Shown piece after piece: positions 21,725 through 32,113 of a DNA stretch of 64,000 bases. Location: positions 144,387,099-144,451,098 of the forward strand of contig OX336389.2 in NCBI GenBank assembly GCA_946902985.2. The letters are read 5' to 3'. Each line of letters opens with the position of its first letter. The first letter of the stretch is position 1. The translations under genes and the position numbers were made by a program. The notes beneath the pieces were generated by a model. The model saw only the letters and a program-made list of their open reading frames with translations. It did not search any database and was not told where the DNA came from. Source of the stretch: Meconema thalassinum. Taxonomy: Eukaryota; Arthropoda; Insecta; Orthoptera; Tettigoniidae.

Positions 21725-22946
21725 TGATCACTTTCGTGATACTTTCAATGTTTAGCTTGGCCCATTTGTCGGTCAAATTTTGTTTCTTGTTACCGAGATC
21801 CCCGAATGGTAATTATTTCCTTGTAAACGTATTAATTGCTTAAACCTTATGCATAATCTTGTTATCAATCACTTATTCATAGATATTATAGTTCTCACCT
21901 TGAGTGTTCCAGTCGCTCGCTACCTCAAGCGTCCTCACTCCCGACATACAGGGCATCTACTGGTTGATCCGCTGTCCGCTGAGTAGTGGCGACTGACGTC
22001 AACCTGACTTTCGTTCGACCAATGGCAGGTTTTTGTCTGGTCGGGCGATCTCCAGCTTCGAGATGGTTCCATGATCCCTATTTAAGACGCCAGTTGCTGG
22101 CGTTCTTCACCACTTCTGATCAATCACCACTTCTGATCACTTCAACCTGCTGGTCACCGCTACTGCATCTCATGACACCATCGCTAGTCTCTACGCTACC
22201 TAGCAGCTACGTCACGAGATCTGCACCATGACGTACTACTCAAGATGGCAAGAATAATTGCCAACTGTTGTACTTTTCACCTTCACCTTAGATGGGATAC
22301 TTGGATTCGTCTTTCGAAATACTGCTGGATCATCACTTGGAAGCTATAAATGTCATTCCTTCGCAAGAAAAAACAGAAAGTTTACATTTTTATCAATGGT
22401 GTACATATCTCTAGGCCATGTACGCCTCCTTCTGAAGAAACCGTGAGGACTTTTAAATCAACATTTATGCTAGCTGGAACTTTTAAGGAGCTGGCTCTTC
22501 AAAGATAAGTTTAATTTTATGAAGCATTTAAATTATACTAGTTATTTTATATTCTTAATCAGTTTCATGGTTCTCTCTTTTTATAAAGTGCATTTTTATA
22601 TGTTAAGGTCAACTTCTCTCCAATTAAACAAGCTTGTTTCATTGACATTTTCTTAATCTGGGTTTCTGTCATCAGGCCCTCACACTTTTGCTCCATTTAT
22701 AATTGTTCATTTCTGTGATAAGCACTTAAGTGCAATTTGTTTATTGATTATAAATTTATTATTAGAAATAAAAATTGTTAATGTATTGCTACCTACATTG
22801 GTTTTCTAGTCACGTATTTCATGCCCACTACCCCGCACCGCTTCAGTCCAATTTTCTTGACCACAGTAGTTATTTTGTCCAGGCTTTCGCCTGATGCGTT
22901 ACCGTTCTCCCGTATGGGGAAGTTTTAGGGCAGAACTTTTTCTCCA
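21725..22946 (+). repeat. BEL 3' LTR
   Basis: 1222 bp, matching the 5' LTR at better than 99 percent by eye, so insertion is fairly recent. The purine tract before it (CGGAGTTCTCGGAGCA) is weak. Polyadenylation signal AATAAA at 22767. Confidence 0.95.
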
Positions 22947-22951
22947 AGGGT

Positions 22952-24060
22952 TGATCAAAGAGTTCCAAACATGTTGAACCTTAGCCCACTTTCCTAGTGA
23001 CTTCGAAACGAGGTGTGATCAAAAATTCCATAATGTTCACTCATAGCCTACCTTCCTGGTGACGTCACATACTAACCCGCCGTACATTAAGGGGCAAAGC
23101 CGATATCCTCCGAACGCATGGTCAGATTTTGAGGAATGAGCTGTCGTTGGAATCGGGCTGTCACCCCCTTTCCAAAATTCCAAAATGTTGACTCATAGCC
23201 TACTTTCCTGGTGACGTCACATAAAAACCTAGCAAAGTCGATATCCCCCGAACGCATGGTCGGATTTTGACGAATGAGGTGTCGTTGAAATCAGGCTGAC
23301 ACCCCCTTTCCAAAATTCCAAAATGATGACCCATAGCCTTCTTTCCTGGTGACGTCACATACTAACCCGCCATAGATTCAGGAACAAAGGTAATATCTCC
23401 CGAATGTATGGTCGGATTTTGACGAATTAGGTGTCGTTGAACTTGGGCTGACACCCCCTTTAAAAATTCCAAAATATTGACCCATAGCCTACTTTCCCGG
23501 TGACGTCAGCAACGAGGGGTGATCAAAGATTTCCAAATATGTAGACAAATAGCCCACTTTCCTGGTGACTTCGCAACCTGGTGTGTTCAAAAATTCCAAA
23601 ATGTTGCCTCATAGCCTACTTTCCTGGTGACGTCACATACTAACCCGCCATACATTCAGGGGCATAGCCGACATCCCCCGAACGCATGGTCGAATTTTGA
23701 CGAATGAGGTGTCGTTGAAATCAGGCTGACACCCCCTTTCCAAAATTCCATAATGTTGACTCATTGCCTACTTTCCTGGTGACTTCACATACTAACTTGA
23801 CAAAGTCGATATCCCCCGAACGCATGGTCAGATTTTGACGAATAAGGTGTCATGAAAATCGGGCTGACACCCCCTTTCCTAAATTCCAAACTGTTAACCC
23901 ATAGCCTACTTTCCTGGCAACGTCACATACTAAACCGCCATATATTCATAGGCAAAACCGATATCCCCCAAACGCATGGTCGGATTTTGACGAATGAGAT
24001 GTTGTTGAACTCGGGTTGTCACCCCCTTTCCAAAGGCCAACCTATTTCCACCCCCTTTCC
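22952..24060 (+). repeat. 140-150-bp TGACGTCA composite array
   Basis: Six to seven units, each with CATAGCCTACTTTCCTGG, TGACGTCACATACTAACCCG, a CCGAACGCATGGTCGGATTT block, and GGCTGACACCCCCTTTCC. Unit centres lie near 23060, 23210, 23350, 23500, 23627, 23780 and 23920. It is the inner part of the left arm of unit 2; the inverted copy is 51960-52960. Confidence 0.9.
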
Positions 24061-24430
24061 AATGGACAACATTGCTTTCCAATGCATTCATCGCTATTTG
24101 ATACATCATGGATTGTACTGTAATGGTTGAAAAAACAATTGCAATAATGATTGTCGAGCCACAGGACATGGTATTGACCAAGACAATAGCCATGCTTGCA
24201 TTAGTCGATATTTGAATGAACCATAAATCACAGAGGCTTATGCAATGGTTTGTAGCAGTCAACCGAACTCGAGATACTTTAAGCCAAAGCCTAGCGCGCT
24301 AACCAGTTAGCTATGGGATGTAAAACATTGTCGGCTGCTAAATCCTATCGCAATTTCCTGGGTGAATGATTAAATGAATATCCGATGAAATGAAAAGATA
24401 GTGGAAAGTGTTGCTCGACTGAGCGAAAAC
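24061..24430 (+). repeat. Inner left arm: tRNA-like head and 150-bp repeat unit
   Basis: Like 7250-7590 and 44270-44640. Contains the minus-strand tRNA-like head (TAGCTAACTGGTTAGCGCGC on that strand, at about 24293-24312) and one 150-bp repeat unit ending GTTGCTCGACTGAGCG, the sequence at which the two segments meet in copy 2. Confidence 0.75.
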
Positions 24431-24454
24431 AGTTGCGAGAATGACCACCAAGTT

Positions 24455-25300
24455 ACAGTAAACGTATAACCCAACAAAAAGCCTATATATAAGTCAACAC
24501 AAGAGCCAATACATAAACCAATACAAAAGCCAACACAAAAGCCAAAACAAAAGCCAATACATAAGCCAACACAGTGGGTTAGGTTAGGTTAAGATATGTT
24601 ACATTAGGTTAGGTGAACTACGTGTGACGTTATAGCCAGTCTTAAAGCAAGTCTAAACGTGTAAGCCAACACAAAAGCCAATATATAAACCAACGAAAAA
24701 GGCCAATACATAAGGCAATACAAAAGCCAACACAAAAAGCCAATACAAAAAGCCAATACATAAGCCAATACAAAACCCAACACATGGGGTTAGGTTAGGT
24801 TGTGATATGTTCCATTAGGTTAGGTGAACTAAGTGGGACGTTATAGCCAGTCTTAAAGCAAGTGTACACGTATAAGCTAATACTAAAGACAATATATATG
24901 CCAGCACAAAAACCAATACATAAGTCAATACAAAAGCCAACACAAAAGCCAAAACACAAGCCAATACATAAACTAATATAAGAGCCAACACATGGGGTTG
25001 CGTTAGGGTTGGCTATGATATGTTACATTAGGTTAGGTGAACTAAGTGTTACATAATAGCCAGTCTTAAAGCAAATATAAATGTATTAGCCAACACAAAA
25101 CCAGTGTATAAGCCATCACAAGAGCTAATACATCAGCCAATACAAAAGCCAACACAACAGCCAATACAAAAGCCAACACAACAGCCAATAAAATAGCCAA
25201 TACATAAGCCAATACAAAAGCTAACACATGGGATGAGGTTAGGTGAGCTATGTGTGATGCCATAGCCAGTCTTAAAGCCTGTCTAAACTTGTAGAACATG
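24455..25300 (+). repeat. 210-bp higher-order minisatellite with TTAGG words
   Basis: Four turns of a unit made of 12-bp steps (GCCAACACAAAA, GCCAATACATAA) followed by GGGTTAGGTTAGG, a TATGTTACATTAGGTTAGGT block and GCCAGTCTTAAAGC. Unit marks at about 24590, 24790, 25000 and 25220. The duplicate is 44680-45480. Confidence 0.85.
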
Positions 25301-25394
25301 TCACGTGACAAGGTTATGTTAGATTATGTTAGGTGAGTTGAGCTATGACGTCATAGACGGATGGGGTAGGATGCTGGCAAATGAGGAATATGTT

Positions 25395-25670
25395 ATGGTT
25401 TAACTTTTGCATTCAGTTTTGCATCCACTTTTTCACCCAAATTTACACCCACGTTTGCACTCACTTTGGACCTACCTTTGCACCCACTTTTGCACCAACT
25501 TGTGAACCTACTTTTGCTCCCGCTTTTGCACCCTCTTTTGAACCCACTTTTACACAGACCTTTGCACCTACCTTTGCACCCACTTTTGCATCTACCGTTG
25601 CACCTTCATTTTCAACCACTTTTAAATCACTTTTGCACCCATTTTTGCACCAACTTTAAACTATTATTAA
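25395..25670 (-). repeat. 12-bp minisatellite (ACTTTTGCACCC)n
   Basis: About twenty imperfect units read ACTTTTGCACCC on the plus strand, opposite to the blocks in 8895-9865. The Phe-Ala-Pro-Thr repeats seen when it is translated are an artefact of the repeat. The duplicate is 45585-45815. Confidence 0.88.
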
Positions 25671-26999
25671 GTCACTTTATCACTAAAACCATTGTAGTGT
25701 GAACAGGTCAGTTGATACTATAAAACTTACTACAACCAACAAAGGTAGGCAACGTGTACTCTATCAAGGCTACTCTAATAACTATCATCGTCAGAATGTG
25801 AATTGAATAATATTCTGGCCATGCTCAAAAGAGGGGTCAACAAAATGTCGAGGGAATCTAAAAGTAAAAATGGAAAGGTTTTAAGTGTGAGTGTTCATCA
25901 ATTTAGTGCTTCAAACAAACCATGGTTGCTGTTTACATGTATTTGATTGAGCAAGAACCATAGTTAGAATGAATAGCCTTACTCTTAGAACATAATTAAA
26001 GTTGTATTTCATTTGCATAGTGCTAACCAATGTCTATGATATACTAGCTATGGAATTATTCATAAAGTCATTGAATATAAACCCTTGAAAAAATATACCT
26101 ACCTTGATACTCCTTTTGTGGTCCCAGCACTCAGCTTGTTGATTGTTTGAGAGGTGGGAGAGACATGCAGGTTTGAAATAATGCTATAGCTTATCGTAAC
26201 AGTGAAATACGTGTTGGTAATTATTAGTGGAATAAATTGTAATAGACTATTATCTACCTGTAACCTTTAGGATTAAAACAACCATCAAAATGTATATCAT
26301 CACTGCTATGATTTCAGAAAAATATAAAACAAGCATTTATGTTATTGTTTTTGTTTTTATAAAAACCATGACACAATAACGTAAACTTTGTCAATAACGT
26401 TCAGACCAGTATGGGTTTGGAGACTCTGTTTCAATCGATGGCAAATAATTTTGATCTTTTCCCTCTGTTGAGGATGTTGTTGCTTTTTTTCATTATTACA
26501 CCCGTGGAATGAAGAAAGATAGTCTTTGTTCAAAGTTTTATGACCGTGGTAGAGTTTTACAAGCCGACAGGTTTGACACTGTTGTACTGATGGCATTTTG
26601 TTAATGGTCACTTCCTTATGATGCTCGTAGTTATTACAGGGTCGCAATTCGCTTAACACAGGGTCTTGAGTCCACGATGTTGGCACATGTTCCCATATTT
26701 CCTTAACTGCCTTTGCAGCCACATAAAGATGAATGATTTGGGTAAAGCATTTAATTCTTCTTTTGTAAAATTGGTTCATTTCTTTTTACATATAAAAAAA
26801 TTCCCAATCGCATGCTCAATAGCATTATTGTCCAATTCCAACATTGACGACAAAGACATGATGCTCTCTAGACAGTGTATCACTCACTGCCACAGCAATT
26901 ATCTGTAAATCAATTGATTAATCAATACATTTCAATTCATGACTTACACCTCTATCAACATTTCCAAAAAAAGACTTTAAAAATTTATCATGTTAACAA
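25671..26999. other. Mostly non-coding centre of unit 2
   Basis: Shared with 45816-47139. Contains one doubtful frame (26357-26779, listed separately). Nothing else recognised. Confidence 0.55.
26357..26779 (-). CDS. Hypothetical 140-residue frame inside the repeat unit
   Basis: An ATG at 26779 opens 140 residues that I do not recognise. The middle holds a Cys pair (CQTC) and several His; the C-terminus is basic. In the duplicate (46547-46894), residues 20-95 are well kept (only a few substitutions), but an indel near the start and another in a T-run change the frame at both ends. It is missing from the third relative at 10131-10774. It could be a remnant of a host exon or of a transposon protein, or a chance frame. 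Its position in the centre of an otherwise repeat-only unit is the main reason to list it. Confidence 0.25.
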   Translation of the reverse strand: MNQFYKRRIKCFTQIIHLYVAAKAVKEIWEHVPTSWTQDPVLSELRPCNNYEHHKEVTINKMPSVQQCQTCRLVKLYHGHKTLNKDYLSSFHGCNNEKKQQHPQQREKIKIICHRLKQSLQTHTGLNVIDKVYVIVSWFL

Positions 27000-28045
27000 T
27001 AGAGCATTCATCAAATCTCACCTACAGGTTTAACATTACTGCATGGTCATGTATTTTTTAACATGAATTAGCAAACTCGTATCGTCTGTGATATCTAGTA
27101 GTGAACATGGACACTGGATAAGGCATTCATCGAATCTCGTCTATAATTTTAACATCACAATCAGTCAAGTTGTTGTTTTAACATGGATTTGCAAAAGAGT
27201 ATTGTCAATGACATCTAGTAGTGAACATGGAAACTGGGAACATTGGATAAAGCGTTAATCAATTGATAAATGGTTGAGTCGTTTTAACACGAATTCTCAA
27301 AATAGTATTGCCAGCGACATCTAGTAGTGAACATTGACACTTGATAGAGTGTTAAACAAATCATAAATGGTCAAGTCGTTTAACACGGATTCACAAAATA
27401 GTTTTGTCAGTGACATCTAGTAGTGAACATTGACACTTGATAGAGTGTTAATCAAACTCTTCAAAGGTCAAGTCGTTTTAACATGATTCACTCAATAGTA
27501 TTGTCAGCGACATCTAGTAGTGAATATTGGCATTTGATAGAGCGTTAATCAAAATCACAAATGGTCAAATCGTTTTAACACGGATTTGCAAAATAGTATT
27601 GTCAGCGACATCTAGTAGTGAACATTGACACTTGATAGAATGTTAATCAAATCATAAATGGTCAAGTCGTTTTAAGACGGATTCACAAGTAGTATTGTCA
27701 GCGACATCTAGTAGTGAACATGAATATTGGATAGAGCGTTAATCAAATCACAAATGGTCAAGTCGTTTTAACATGGATTCGCAAAGTAGTATTGCCAGCG
27801 ACATCTAGTAGTGAACATTGACACTTGATAGAGTGTTAATCAAATTATGAATGGTCAAGTCGTTTAACACGGATTCCCAAAATAATATTGTCAGCGAGAT
27901 CTAGTGGTGAACATTGGCACTTGATAGTACGTTATTCAAAATCACAAATGATCACGTCATTTTAACACTAATTCACAAAATAGTATTGTCAGCGACATCT
28001 AATAGTGAACATGAACATTGGATAGAGCGTTCATCAAATCTCATC
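27000..28045. repeat. 97-bp satellite array, about 10 monomers
   Basis: Monomers marked by CATCTAGTAGTGAACA at about 27211, 27318, 27414, 27511, 27609, 27705, 27802, 27898 and 27999. Here the word before is mostly GTCAGCGA rather than GTCAGTGC as in 11900-12540, so each array has its own variant. Confidence 0.92.
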
Positions 28046-29054
28046 TACATGTTTAGTTATTAAAACGGTACTCACATTTAATTTAAAACTGCTGTTGCCA
28101 ATTGAATTAGGTATAACCAGGAAACCAATTATCTGTAAATAAATAAACCAATCAATCAATCAATCCATTCATTTCATTCCATCACTTACAGATTGAGTTT
28201 AATCTTCTAAATACATACCTCTGAAATATTTTCCTCTTTTTTTCAAGTAACGCCACTGCTTTTTCTCGATTAACTTGTATATAAATGATAGCACTGCAGC
28301 ACTAATCACCTGGCATGTAACTAATGAGTGGCAATGACAGCTATGACCTTGATTTTATATTGTTCAATATTGCCAGCTTGCAAAAAATTGTCTACGCATG
28401 AGTGAGCGAAATAGAATAAATCACTGTACATTGAGATTCGCAATATATCAAGATTCAAATTACTGCAAACATTTTACATTACCTGACATGCATATTCTTC
28501 CCACATGGCAAACGGAAATGACAAACACAATAAGTTCTCAATTTGCACTTATCAGCAACACTTGCTTATTTCAAACAGGATCGCTGATATGGCAAGACAG
28601 CTTGACTAGTGAGTTTAAAAGTTGACAACCCGCTAAGAAATTCCTCTAGGGTGGATTCTTAGCTTTGGTCGCTTGGCTATCATTTTATCATCCAGGATCA
28701 GCTTTTCCCATGAACTAAGCAAGGGATCCCACCTGTATCGCCACTAAGGGCAGTGTCCTCGAGCTTGAGACTCTGAGTCAGTGATACAATTGGGGGTGCG
28801 CAACCACCACAACATCCATGCGGTCTCGCATGCAAAGCATACAGGAGTCTCATTAAGGAATAGAAAGAGTGAGAGAGTGTGACAAGGAATTGAAAAAAGA
28901 GACTGCCGTAGCCTTACGGTAATTGGGAAACCACTGACAACCGCTTCAAGAATGACTGAGGGGGGATCGAACCTCCCCCCCCCCCCCTACTCATTTGAGC
29001 CTGGGGTGAGGCTGAGTAAATCCCATTCCTGTCGTCGTATAACTTATTAAAATT
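28046..29054. other. Non-coding part of unit 2
   Basis: Related to 48670-50120 and, partly, 12571-14690. A deletion of about 440 bp at 28601 joins AGACAGC to TTGACTAG. A C-run lies at 28976-28987. No gene seen. Confidence 0.6.
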
Positions 29055-29124
29055 TCATGACAGAGCCGGGAATCGAACCCAGGATTTCCAGGGCGGCTGC
29101 TAATCATGCTAACCGCTGCGCTAC
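29055..29124 (-). mobile_element. tRNA-derived SINE head
   Basis: Read on the minus strand: box A GTAGCGCAGCGGTTAGC and box B GGGTTCGATTCCCGG, then CTCTGTCATGAAATTT. Same family as 8714-8830; copies at 50121-50190 and 53171-53240 in this orientation. Confidence 0.7.
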
Positions 29125-29389
29125 CATATAGTAATACATACACTCCAGTTGTTTGCGATCTAACAGTCAACGTGTTTAGAGAGAACGCGTAATTCAACAC
29201 CGATATCATGCAACAGTTGCAGTTTTCGTTATCACAAGGTTACATGCCATGCATGCTAATGTTGCCTAGCAAGCAGTAGTGTTTCAAGTTTTATCTTAAA
29301 CACAAATCCAATCAAGAACTTTAATATCTTGGAATTCATTCTAGTAGCTCAGAGACTGAATGTATGACACTCGTGTTTTGAAGCCTCTA

Positions 29390-29545
29390 TAGCTTAGGAG
29401 AAAGCACGTTAGCCTCTCACTACTTGGTCCATAATTCGAATCCCAGTCACTCCATGTGAGATTTGTGCTGGACAATGCAGAGACAGACAATTTTTATCTC
29501 TAGCACTTCCAGTTTTTACTACCAAGAATGTCATTCTAGCATTTT
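29390..29545 (+). mobile_element. tRNA-derived SINE, second family
   Basis: Head with TAGCTTAGGAGAAAGCACGT, box B-like AATTCGAATCCCAG near 29432, then CACTCCATGTGAGATTTGTG and a degenerate tail. I recognise this body from SINEs of several insects. The duplicate is 50455-50605. Confidence 0.65.
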
Positions 29546-29559
29546 ATTTTATGGGTCAT

Positions 29560-29910
29560 CCATTTAATCATTACCCCCAGGGGAGTGTGACTGGCTTCTG
29601 CACTCAGCACCTTTTCATATCCTCGCTGTTAAATTAGGATTTTATTCATTCATTCCATACCCTAACCCGGTTGGCCAAGCAACACTTTATTTCATTTGTT
29701 ATTTATTTAATCATTGTTTCAAGAGAGTGCGACATGTTTTAGCAGCCTGCACCGTTTCAAATCCTCACCGCTAAATGAGGGGTTTATTCATTCAATTCCC
29801 TGATTGCTCAGTTGAACAACACTTTCCACTATCATTTAATTTCATGTCATTCATTTAATCATTTTCCCAGGAAAGTGCGACAGGTTTTAGCAGCCAGCAC
29901 TGTTTCAAAT
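29560..29910 (-). repeat. 150-bp tandem repeat, right arm of unit 2
   Basis: Inverted counterpart of 7481-7995. Marks such as AGTGCGACAGGTTTTAGCAG at about 29585, 29727 and 29873. Contains TTCATTCATTCC and TTTCATTTG-like words. Confidence 0.8.
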
Positions 29911-29916
29911 CCTCTC

Positions 29917-30165
29917 TGTAGCTACATGGTTAGCGCCCTAGGCTTTGGCCCAAAGTGCACCGGGTTCGATTCCCGGCCGAGTCATCAGGGATTTTAATCT
30001 CCTGGGGTTAATTCCAGTAGCTCGGGGACTGGGTGTATGTGCCGTCTTCATCATCACTTTATCCTCATGACGACACGCCGGTCACCCACGGGCGTCAACT
30101 AGAAATACGTGCACTCGGCCTCTCCAGAGGCCACACGATCGTTTCATACCGCTAAATAAAGGATT
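29917..30165 (+). mobile_element. Long tRNA-derived SINE, third family
   Basis: Box A GGTTAGCGCCCTAGG, box B GGGTTCGATTCCCGG at about 29958-29974, then CATCAGGGATTTTAATCTCC, CTCGGGGACTGGGTGTATGT and CGGTCACCCACGGGCGTCAA. The body ends AGAGGCCACACG. The duplicate is 50998-51245. The family is widespread in insects by my recollection. Confidence 0.75.
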
Positions 30166-30339
30166 CATTCATTCCATTCCCTAACCCGCTCGGTTGATTG
30201 AAAGCAGGCTGTGGATTTTAATTTTTCAATCTTGTCTTTACCAAGCTAGACTTAAACCATTACATACAGCCCTGCGATCCTTGGTTCATGAAATAGCAAT
30301 GAATGCATATTGTAAGCATGAACATCGTGGCCGACCACC

Positions 30340-30910
30340 GGTATCGTTCGTTCATAGCTTGCGGGTTAGCGCGCTAGGCTTCAGCTTAAAGTATCTATGG
30401 TTTAATGGTCTGCTACAAAACCATTACATAAGCCTCTATGATTTTGTAGAGATTTTTACATAGCCAGCCTTCATTATCGTTCATTCATAGCTAACTGGTT
30501 AGCGCACTAGGCTTTAACCTAAAGTAATCTCCCCGGGTTCGATTGCCTACTACAAAACCATCGCATAAGCCTCTGTGATTTTCCATAGTTTTTTTTACAT
30601 GGCCAGCCACCGGTATCGTTCATTTATAGCTAACCGGTTAGCGCACTAGACTTTAACCTAAAGCATCTCAGGTTCAATTGCCTACTACAAAACCATCGCA
30701 TAAGCCCTCTGTGATCCATGATTTCATGAAATAGCGATGAATGCATTGGCTAGAAAACCATTGCATAAGTCTCTGCGATTCATGATTGTTATGAAATAGC
30801 AGTGAATATATCCCCAAGCATGGTCTTTGTGGTCAGTCGCTGCTATCGTTCATTCATAGCTAACAGGTTAGTGTGCTAGCTTTTGACCTATAGTATCTCA
30901 GGTTCAATCA
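30340..30910 (+). repeat. Tandem array of tRNA-like SINE heads
   Basis: Four units start near 30350, 30482, 30626 and 30857 with CATAGCTAAC-GGTTAGCGC, followed by AGGCTTTAACCTAAAG and CGGGTTCGATTGCCTACTAC (degenerate in some). Between units is CATAAGCCTCTGTGATTC. Each unit holds potential pol III A and B boxes. One unit remains at 51425-51500. Confidence 0.7.
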
Positions 30911-31121
30911 CCTGTTATACAAACCATGACATAAGCCTGTTAATCATTACCCCAGGGGAGTGCGACAGGCTTCAGCCACTGACACCGTTTTATATCCTTG
31001 TTGTTAATGAGAACTTGATTCATTCCATTTCCTGACCAGGTCTGTCGCAATCGATTCACAATATCAAAAATTGAAAATCAAATCACTATTCCATCGAACA
31101 TCTGAAAACGCATCATCGTGC
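30911..31121. other. Right arm spacer
   Basis: One more degenerate 150-bp repeat unit, then CCATCGAACATCTGAAAACG, which resembles 51610-51640. No gene. Confidence 0.5.
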
Positions 31122-31270
31122 GTGTGTTTCAACAAGGCTATCACTGGCCACTGTGGGTGTACTCAATAGAACAATCGATATTTCGACCTACAAACTGTCA
31201 AAAACCGACCCGTCGAAATAGCAATTGGAATTCCACCACCGTGGCTAGCGATCGCCTTGTTGAAACACAT
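31122..31270. repeat. 150-bp near-palindrome (MITE-like hairpin)
   Basis: The left arm from TGTGTTTCAACAAGGC (31123) and the right arm ending GCCTTGTTGAAACACA are inverted copies that stay alignable to a centre near 31195, with a few mismatches and a short gap. Absent from unit 3. Confidence 0.8.
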
Positions 31271-31619
31271 GCCCAGCGGCATTGTCTCTCTCACAATCAC
31301 TCTTCATGAACATTTTTAAGACCTAATATTTATTTTCAAAAAAGTGTTGTTGGCTCTTTGTCAAAATTTCAAAAATACATTCATCAAGGGGGCGTTAGCC
31401 CGTGTTCTATGACCCATCGTACACGTCTCTAGCGTTATTGATTTGCGAGATATAGCAAAAAGTCTAAAATCATGGTTTTACTCCCAAAAAATTCTGTTTC
31501 CCTAATTCTAAAAACCTGAACACCTATTCGAAAAATAAAGAGGGCTTCGAGACAAGCGATTTGACACGTCACACGTACAAATCCGAACAAACGTTCGGGA
31601 GATATTGACAAACGTTGTA
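31271..31619. other. Right arm inner stretch
   Basis: Includes the inverted CGAACGTTCGGGAGATATTG-type block at about 31583-31605. No gene. Confidence 0.5.
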
Positions 31620-32113
31620 GTCGTTGTGACGTCCCCAGGAAAGTAGGCTATGGAGCAACATTTTGGAAATTTTTGATCACACCTCGTTGTGACGTCAGCA
31701 GGAAAGTAGGCTATGGAGCAATATTTTGGAACTTCTGATCACACATCGTTGTGACGTCACCAGGAAAGTAGGCTATGGGACAGCATTTTTGGAAATTTCT
31801 GATCACACCTCGTTGTGACGTCACCAGGAAATAAGGCAATGGAGCAACATTTTGGAAATTTTTGATCACACCTCGTTGTGAAGTCACCAGGAAAGTAGGC
31901 TATGGGGCAACATTTTGGGAATTTTTGTTCACACCTCGTTGTGACCTCACCTGGAAAGTAGGCTATGAGTGACGTCACCGCCGCCATCTTGTACCGTCAC
32001 CATCGCCATCTTGTAACAACAACATATGACGTCATATTCCCCCCTCACCCTCCTCCCCTGTGACGTCACCAGGAAAGTAGGCTACTCGTTAGAACCCGTC
32101 TCTCCCCCCCTAC
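31620..32113 (-). repeat. TGACGTCA array, right arm and terminus of unit 2
   Basis: Six inverted monomers, each with GACGTCACCAGGAAAGTAGG, CTATGGAGCAACATTTTGG and TTGATCACACCTCGTTG. Then comes the mirror of the (GTT)n/AAGATGG end (32000-32030), one further monomer, and the terminus TTAGAACC..CCCCCCTAC at 32095-32113. The frame 31757-31987 is only the translated repeat. Confidence 0.88.

Larger units (their letters stand above)
14981..22946 (+). mobile_element. BEL/Pao LTR retrotransposon
   Basis: A 7966-bp element is bounded by direct LTRs of 1222 bp that begin TG and end CA, and is flanked by the 5-bp target duplication AGGGT (14976-14980 and 22947-22951). Internal order is PBS, Gag with CCHC knuckles, aspartic protease, reverse transcriptase, RNase H, integrase. 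That order and the Gag and integrase motifs mark the BEL/Pao group. There is no envelope-like frame between integrase and the 3' LTR. One in-frame stop and two single-base frame changes break pol. It interrupts an array monomer in the left arm of unit 2 and is absent from unit 3. Confidence 0.96.
24430..31040. repeat. Segmental duplication unit B, copy 1
   Basis: Matches 44643-51560 in the same order and orientation: 210-bp minisatellite, 12-bp minisatellite, doubtful frame at 26357, 97-bp satellite, SINEs, 150-bp repeats. Main differences are fewer satellite monomers (10 against 15), a deletion of about 440 bp at 28601, and the 150-bp hairpin at 31122 present only here. Confidence 0.9.
14697..32113. 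mobile_element. Unit 2: giant Foldback-like element with array arms
   Basis: The left end reads GTAGGGGGGCAGTAAG, then TTCTAACGC. The right end at 32095-32113, reverse-complemented, reads GTAGGGGGGGAGAGACGG, then TTCTAACGA. Inside these termini lie tandem arrays containing TGACGTCA in opposite orientation (14890-14975 plus 22952-24060 on the left; 31620-32090 on the right), then 150-bp repeats and tRNA-like pieces in mirror order. The length is 17.4 kb, or about 9.4 kb without the BEL insertion. No transposase is visible. Foldback elements are known for inverted repeats built of tandem monomers. The family assignment is inference. Confidence 0.5.

Noticed and set aside
25381..25702. Frames rich in Phe-Ala-Pro-Thr or Leu-His-Pro-Leu (also 9753-9977 and 45566-45957)
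   Set aside because: They are translations of the 12-bp minisatellite in several frames and on both strands, with no other support for coding.
27000..28045. 97-bp periodic array as a CRISPR
   Set aside because: Monomers are contiguous with no unique spacers, no leader and no cas genes, and the context is eukaryotic.
29917..30910. Functional tRNA genes
   Set aside because: A and B boxes are present, but acceptor stems do not pair and the units continue into SINE bodies.
31757..31987. 76-residue frame with TRCDQKFPKCC repeats
   Set aside because: Translation of the TGACGTCA array monomers; the same holds for 43697-43897 and 51958-52518.
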